17,351 nucleotides of DNA from NCBI GenBank assembly GCA_002298075.1, contig DBLW01000010.1:1-17351 (forward strand). The letters are read 5' to 3'. Positions 14,590-17,351 of the stretch are shown here, one piece after another; positions within the stretch are counted from its first letter, which is position 1, and every line of letters begins with the position of its first letter. The notes under the pieces are model-generated. The model saw only the letters and a program-made list of their open reading frames with translations, was not told the DNA's origin and ran no database searches. The translations under genes and the position numbers were made by a program. Source of the DNA: Bacteroidales bacterium UBA714. Its GTDB lineage: Bacteria > Bacteroidota > Bacteroidia > Bacteroidales > UBA932.

Positions 14590-16037
14590 TTCCTCCTGTT
14601 GAAAATCATTGACATGACGACAAGGACAGGATAAATCTCCACACGCCCGAGGAACATGTCGAATGTAAATATGAATTTTGACATGGCAGGCTGGGCCGAA
14701 TAGTTGTCAAGGCATCCGAGCGGCCCCAGACCTGGTCCCACACTGCCTACGGAGGCAATGACTCCCGATACGGCCTCGACAGAATCCGAGCCGCACAACA
14801 TGACCGCAACAATGGAAACCAGAATAACCAGCACATAAAGCACGATATACATCATCACGGCATTGACAGTCCCGTCCGGAAGATGCTGTCCGCTCAAATG
14901 GACATGCGACACTGATGAGGGATGTATCCTCCGGCGAAGCTCGTTTCCGATGGCCTTCACAGATATCATAAGGCGGTCAACCTTGATTCCGCCTGTCGTA
15001 GAGCCGGAACATCCGCACTGGAAAGAGGCGAACAGCAGGACCACCCCGGCAAGCCACGGCCACGATGCGTTGTCACATATTGCGAATCCTGCGGTTGACA
15101 TGTAGCTGATCACTGTAAAAGACGCGTCCATCAGTGCCCCGCCCCAGCCGTCATATCCGCCCTGCATCTTAAGCGACAATGTGATTATCAATGACATGAC
15201 AGCGATTGAACCGAAATAGTAGGCCACAACCGAGTTCTTCATCGGCTTGAATGAGCGTGTCACGAAAACAGCGAATATAAGTCCGAAGTGCATAGCGCAA
15301 AGGGCCATGAAAAACATCACTATCATATTGATAAGGTCTGACTGGAAATGCCCGACCGAGAGGTTCCTTGTGCTGAATCCTCCTGTAGCGACAATGCTGA
15401 AAGCATGGTTCAGGGCATCAAAGCACGGCATGCCGGCTACCCAAAGCGAGAGGAAGCACGCAAGCGTAAGGAAGCAATATACGACTGTTATTATCCATAT
15501 TATCTTTGCCGACTTGTAGCGGTATCCGACCCTGGCAAGCGAGGACAGTTCCATATTCGTGAGCTTGAGACGGTATGGGCTTGCATCAGGCATGACCAGA
15601 AGCAGGAAGGCCACGACACCCAGGCCTCCGATGTAATGTGTCGAAGAGCGCCAGAAGACCAGGCTGCGCGGCAGTGCCTCTATGTCATTAAGGATGGTGG
15701 ACCCAGTGGTAGTGTAGCCTGAAACACTCTCAAACCAAGCATTGATAAGGGTGAACTCCCCTCCCCACAGGACATATGGAAGCATTCCGAAAATGAATGA
15801 AAGAGACCATGAGAGGAAGATTGTCAGATATCCGTCATGAAGAGTAAGGGCGGGACTCCGCCTTACGAAAATGAAGGGGAAAGCCCCGACAATCAGCGTC
15901 ACTACAAAGCTGATAAGCAGAGGTCCAAGAGCGGAGTCACCTCCGTCCCATATTGAGACCAGTATGGAAATGAACATGAACAAGGCACTGACCAGCAGCG
16001 CCTTGCCTACATTTACGGATATCGCCTTGACATTCAT
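14586..16037 (-). CDS. trkH: Trk-type potassium uptake channel subunit TrkH
   Basis: A 483-residue inner-membrane protein, the usual TrkH length, with four repeated membrane-pore-membrane units. The filter segments are SGYTTTGST, IVATGGFST, MSTAGFAICD and SVGSVGPGLG, each with the filter Gly. TrkH normally needs the regulatory NAD-binding subunit TrkA, which is not in this window. It starts 5 bp after the sensor gene stop and overlaps the helicase start by 4 bp, so all three are one transcription unit. Confidence 0.95.
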   Translation of the reverse strand: MNVKAISVNVGKALLVSALFMFISILVSIWDGGDSALGPLLISFVVTLIVGAFPFIFVRRSPALTLHDGYLTIFLSWSLSFIFGMLPYVLWGGEFTLINAWFESVSGYTTTGSTILNDIEALPRSLVFWRSSTHYIGGLGVVAFLLLVMPDASPYRLKLTNMELSSLARVGYRYKSAKIIWIITVVYCFLTLACFLSLWVAGMPCFDALNHAFSIVATGGFSTRNLSVGHFQSDLINMIVMFFMALCAMHFGLIFAVFVTRSFKPMKNSVVAYYFGSIAVMSLIITLSLKMQGGYDGWGGALMDASFTVISYMSTAGFAICDNASWPWLAGVVLLFASFQCGCSGSTTGGIKVDRLMISVKAIGNELRRRIHPSSVSHVHLSGQHLPDGTVNAVMMYIVLYVLVILVSIVAVMLCGSDSVEAVSGVIASVGSVGPGLGPLGCLDNYSAQPAMSKFIFTFDMFLGRVEIYPVLVVMSMIFNRRK

Positions 16038-16042
16038 CCCGT

Positions 16043-16930
16043 TTACAGTTCTGCCGCCTTTTCTTCCGGAGAATCCTGCCCTGCATCAGCTGTTTCCATG
16101 CTCCTGTCACGATCCTCTCTCATAGCCCTGATTCTCTTCTTGAGTTCAAGATTCTCTTCTATCAGTTCGGAAAGGCCGGAATTGATGTTTGCAAGCTGGT
16201 CGTCGCCTCCGAATTCATAAGTGTGCCTCACACCGGCCGCCCTGTAGCTGTCAACCCCGTCAGACATCCTGTATATCGGCCTCACATAGTCGGCAAGCAT
16301 GAAATAAAGCAGCAGCATGACAAGCATGAGTCCCGCGCCGACAGAGACCACTCCGGGGATTATGCTGCGGTAGAATCCTGCGTCAAAGTCCGCGGAATCA
16401 TTTTTGAGTTCTTCATATATGACCTCATTGAGCGCCCCGATGTCATGACGCAGCTTCACGAATCTCGGCTGCAGGACTCCGAAGAACCACTCTCCCGTGT
16501 CAACATTGTCGGCAAGGAAAACTCCGTCGAATTTGAGAGAGGTCACCATGAAAGCGTCAAACGATGCCACCAATGTGTCCACCATCGGCAATACCCTCTG
16601 CGAGGAGCACGAACTGCGCAGGGAGTCGGTCAGTGACACGAAATAACCCATGTCGAAGTCCGGCATTATGGAAATGTCGTTCTGCACCACGACAGCAAGC
16701 ATCTGGTGGTTGTATTCCTGCGTAAGGTCCGCGATTTTCTTTGATATGTTTATGCTGCGTATGTCAGATGCAATCAGTTCGGAGACATAGCTGCTCATCC
16801 TGCGGTATTCCAATATTGAAATCACGCTGGAGAGCAGGAGTATAGCCGCTATGGACCCCAACGCGCATATGAGCCGCAGCCTCATCGAGGGCCTGCGGTC
16901 ACGTTTTCCCCTTATATGTTTATTCCACAT
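16043..16930 (-). CDS. Membrane sensor with HAMP domain but no output domain
   Basis: A 295-residue protein with a basic N-terminus, a membrane segment at 19-40, an extracytoplasmic region of about 147 residues (41-187, mostly helical, four-helix-bundle-like), a second membrane segment (188-213), then a HAMP-like linker (RPI at 217-219; GGDDQLANINSGLSELIEEN at 241-260) and a coiled coil to about residue 275. A short acidic tail follows; there is no kinase, cyclase or methyl-accepting domain. The architecture is the front half of a chemoreceptor or histidine kinase. Being first in the operon with trkH, it may modulate K+ uptake, but that is inference from context. Confidence 0.75.
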   Translation of the reverse strand: MWNKHIRGKRDRRPSMRLRLICALGSIAAILLLSSVISILEYRRMSSYVSELIASDIRSINISKKIADLTQEYNHQMLAVVVQNDISIMPDFDMGYFVSLTDSLRSSCSSQRVLPMVDTLVASFDAFMVTSLKFDGVFLADNVDTGEWFFGVLQPRFVKLRHDIGALNEVIYEELKNDSADFDAGFYRSIIPGVVSVGAGLMLVMLLLYFMLADYVRPIYRMSDGVDSYRAAGVRHTYEFGGDDQLANINSGLSELIEENLELKKRIRAMREDRDRSMETADAGQDSPEEKAAEL

Positions 16931-16949
16931 TTCTGTGATATTTTAGACT

Positions 16950-17010
16950 TTGTTTATAATCGCTTTCGCCTGCATAGCAAAACTGGCCTGATTTGCTCCC
17001 GGCCCAATAA
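16950..17010 (+). repeat. Degenerate copy of the hairpin repeat
   Basis: GTTTATAATCGCTTTCGCCT then GCATAGCAAA, a spacer, and TTTGCTCCCGGC follows the same order as unit B of the left repeat array, but with the CTCGG block shortened and the hairpin loop enlarged to about ten bases. It lies just upstream of the sensor gene. It has no promoter boxes at the right distances, so it looks like a decayed copy. Confidence 0.55.
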
Positions 17011-17176
17011 TTTCGGCTTGCAATCCGGCATGCCTCAATAAGGCAGATAAGCATGGCATTTTCAAGACTGCAAAAATAATCAAAATTATCAGACACCGGA
17101 TGCATTGCGCAGCTATTCGGCAAGATTCCGCCCGGTAAACACATCCGGAATCAATTCCATTCAGGAAAGTTGAATC

Positions 17177-17208
17177 ATTGATATAATTGCTGAATTTGCC
17201 TACATTTG
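17177..17208 (+). promoter_or_regulatory. Possible rightward promoter upstream of the hairpin repeat
   Basis: ATTG (17177-17180), 20 bp, TACATTTG (17201-17208): an exact -7 box and a -33 box with one mismatch. A transcript would run into the hairpin repeat. No gene follows within the window, so the call rests only on the boxes. The rest of 17011-17218 is AT-rich and shows no gene, RNA gene or further repeat. Confidence 0.3.
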
Positions 17209-17218
17209 AGCTGACGGC

Positions 17219-17250
17219 CAAATATAACACTTGGCCTCGGCAGCATCAAA
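17219..17250 (-). promoter_or_regulatory. Leftward half of a symmetric divergent promoter
   Basis: On the minus strand TTTG (17250-17247), 20 bp, TATATTTG (17226-17219), a perfect Bacteroidales promoter. The -33 box is the left arm of the repeat hairpin. The transcript would begin near 17213 and reach the sensor start at 16930 after a long leader of about 280 nt. No other complete promoter pair was found upstream of the sensor/trkH operon. Confidence 0.65.
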
Positions 17251-17290
17251 GTAAGCTTTGCTTCTGCTCTCAGCTTTTCGTATATTTGCA
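17230..17290 (+). repeat. Fifth copy of the hairpin repeat
   Basis: It contains CCTCGGCAGCATCAAAG, loop TAAG, CTTTGCTTCTGCTCTCAGC, the same block order as the array at 31-270. The stem CAAAG/CTTTG is followed outward by the same T/C mismatch seen in units A-C, then further pairs, so the fold is kept with different bases. Confidence 0.75.
17257..17288 (+). promoter_or_regulatory. Rightward half of a symmetric divergent promoter
   Basis: TTTG (17257-17260), 20 bp, TATATTTG (17281-17288), again a perfect match, with the -33 box being the right arm of the same hairpin. Transcription would begin near 17295 and leave the window through the right terminal repeat; its target is not visible. Confidence 0.65.
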
Positions 17291-17299
17291 TTTGATGAT

Positions 17300-17316
17300 G
17301 CAAATTCCTGATTTGC
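17300..17316 (+). other. Small hairpin at the expected 5' end of the rightward transcript
   Basis: GCAAAT / ATTTGC with loop TCCTG, followed by six A. It begins about five bases past the predicted rightward start site, so it could form at the 5' end of that RNA. No role is known. Confidence 0.4.
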
Positions 17317-17332
17317 AAAAAATACCCGCATA

Positions 17333-17350
17333 CATTAGTGTCCCATAAAA
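17333..17350. repeat. Right copy of 18-bp terminal inverted repeat, probable IS tip
   Basis: CATTAGTGTCCCATAAAA on the plus strand, the exact reverse complement of bases 1-18. It is the outward-facing partner of the left copy; an insertion sequence with this end would continue to the right of the window. Confidence 0.6.
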
Positions 17351-17351
17351 A

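Noticed and set aside
17071..17088. Minus-strand -7-like boxes TATTTTTG and TAATTTTG upstream of the sensor
   Set aside because: Neither has a TTTG-like box at 19-21 bp; such AT-rich octamers are expected by chance in this stretch.
16943..17230. Small minus-strand open frame upstream of the sensor gene
   Set aside because: It needs a GTG start upstream of the predicted transcription start, runs through a degenerate repeat copy, and shows no recognisable protein features.

Overview
The window looks like a 17.35 kb piece of chromosome from a Bacteroidales bacterium (phylum Bacteroidota); the genus cannot be fixed from sequence alone. The evidence is a set of sites matching the Bacteroides-type promoter (TTTG, about 19-21 bp, TAnnTTTG), A-rich starts with little Shine-Dalgarno signal, and typical gene families: a YtrA-type GntR regulator with an ABC-2 exporter, a membrane-anchored AraC regulator, an exported S9 dipeptidyl peptidase IV, and a deoxyhypusine-synthase-like enzyme. 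Both ends of the window carry the same 18-bp sequence in perfect inverted orientation (1-18 and 17333-17350). The segment is therefore probably bounded by copies of one insertion sequence, either as a real flanking arrangement or because an assembly stopped at a repeated element.

Layout. 1-455 is non-coding: an element tip, three tandem ~80-bp hairpin repeats, then a promoter. 456-3205 (+) is an exporter operon: ATPase, two paralogous permeases and a GntR/YtrA regulator, ended by a clear terminator. 3355-4240 (+) is a pair of related small lipoproteins behind a very good promoter; the second overlaps the 3' end of the next gene antisense. 4173-6416 (-) holds a membrane-bound AraC-type regulator and, upstream of it, a deoxyhypusine-synthase-family gene. 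6528-9105 (+) is lysA (diaminopimelate decarboxylase) then ffh (SRP GTPase), closed by a terminator that works on both strands. 9162-10683 (-) is a three-gene toxin-antitoxin module, hipB-hipS-hipT, with 4-bp overlaps and its own promoter. 10794-16930 (-) runs in the direction HAMP sensor without output domain, trkH potassium transporter, RecD/Dda-like helicase, dipeptidyl peptidase IV, probably ending at the hairpin at 10740-10767. 16931-17351 is non-coding.

The most unusual signal is in the flanking non-coding DNA. The repeats at 31-270 and the related copy at 17219-17288 share an imperfect hairpin whose paired bases differ between copies but stay paired, while the same T/C mismatch is kept. 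In the copy at 17219-17288 the two hairpin arms carry CAAA and TTTG, and each lies exactly 20 bp from a perfect TATATTTG on its outer side. This forms an exactly symmetric divergent promoter: one half could drive the sensor/trkH operon and the other reads out through the right edge of the window. No wholly new protein system is evident; the HipBST module, the output-less sensor next to TrkH, and the DHS-like enzyme in a bacterium are the protein-level points of interest.
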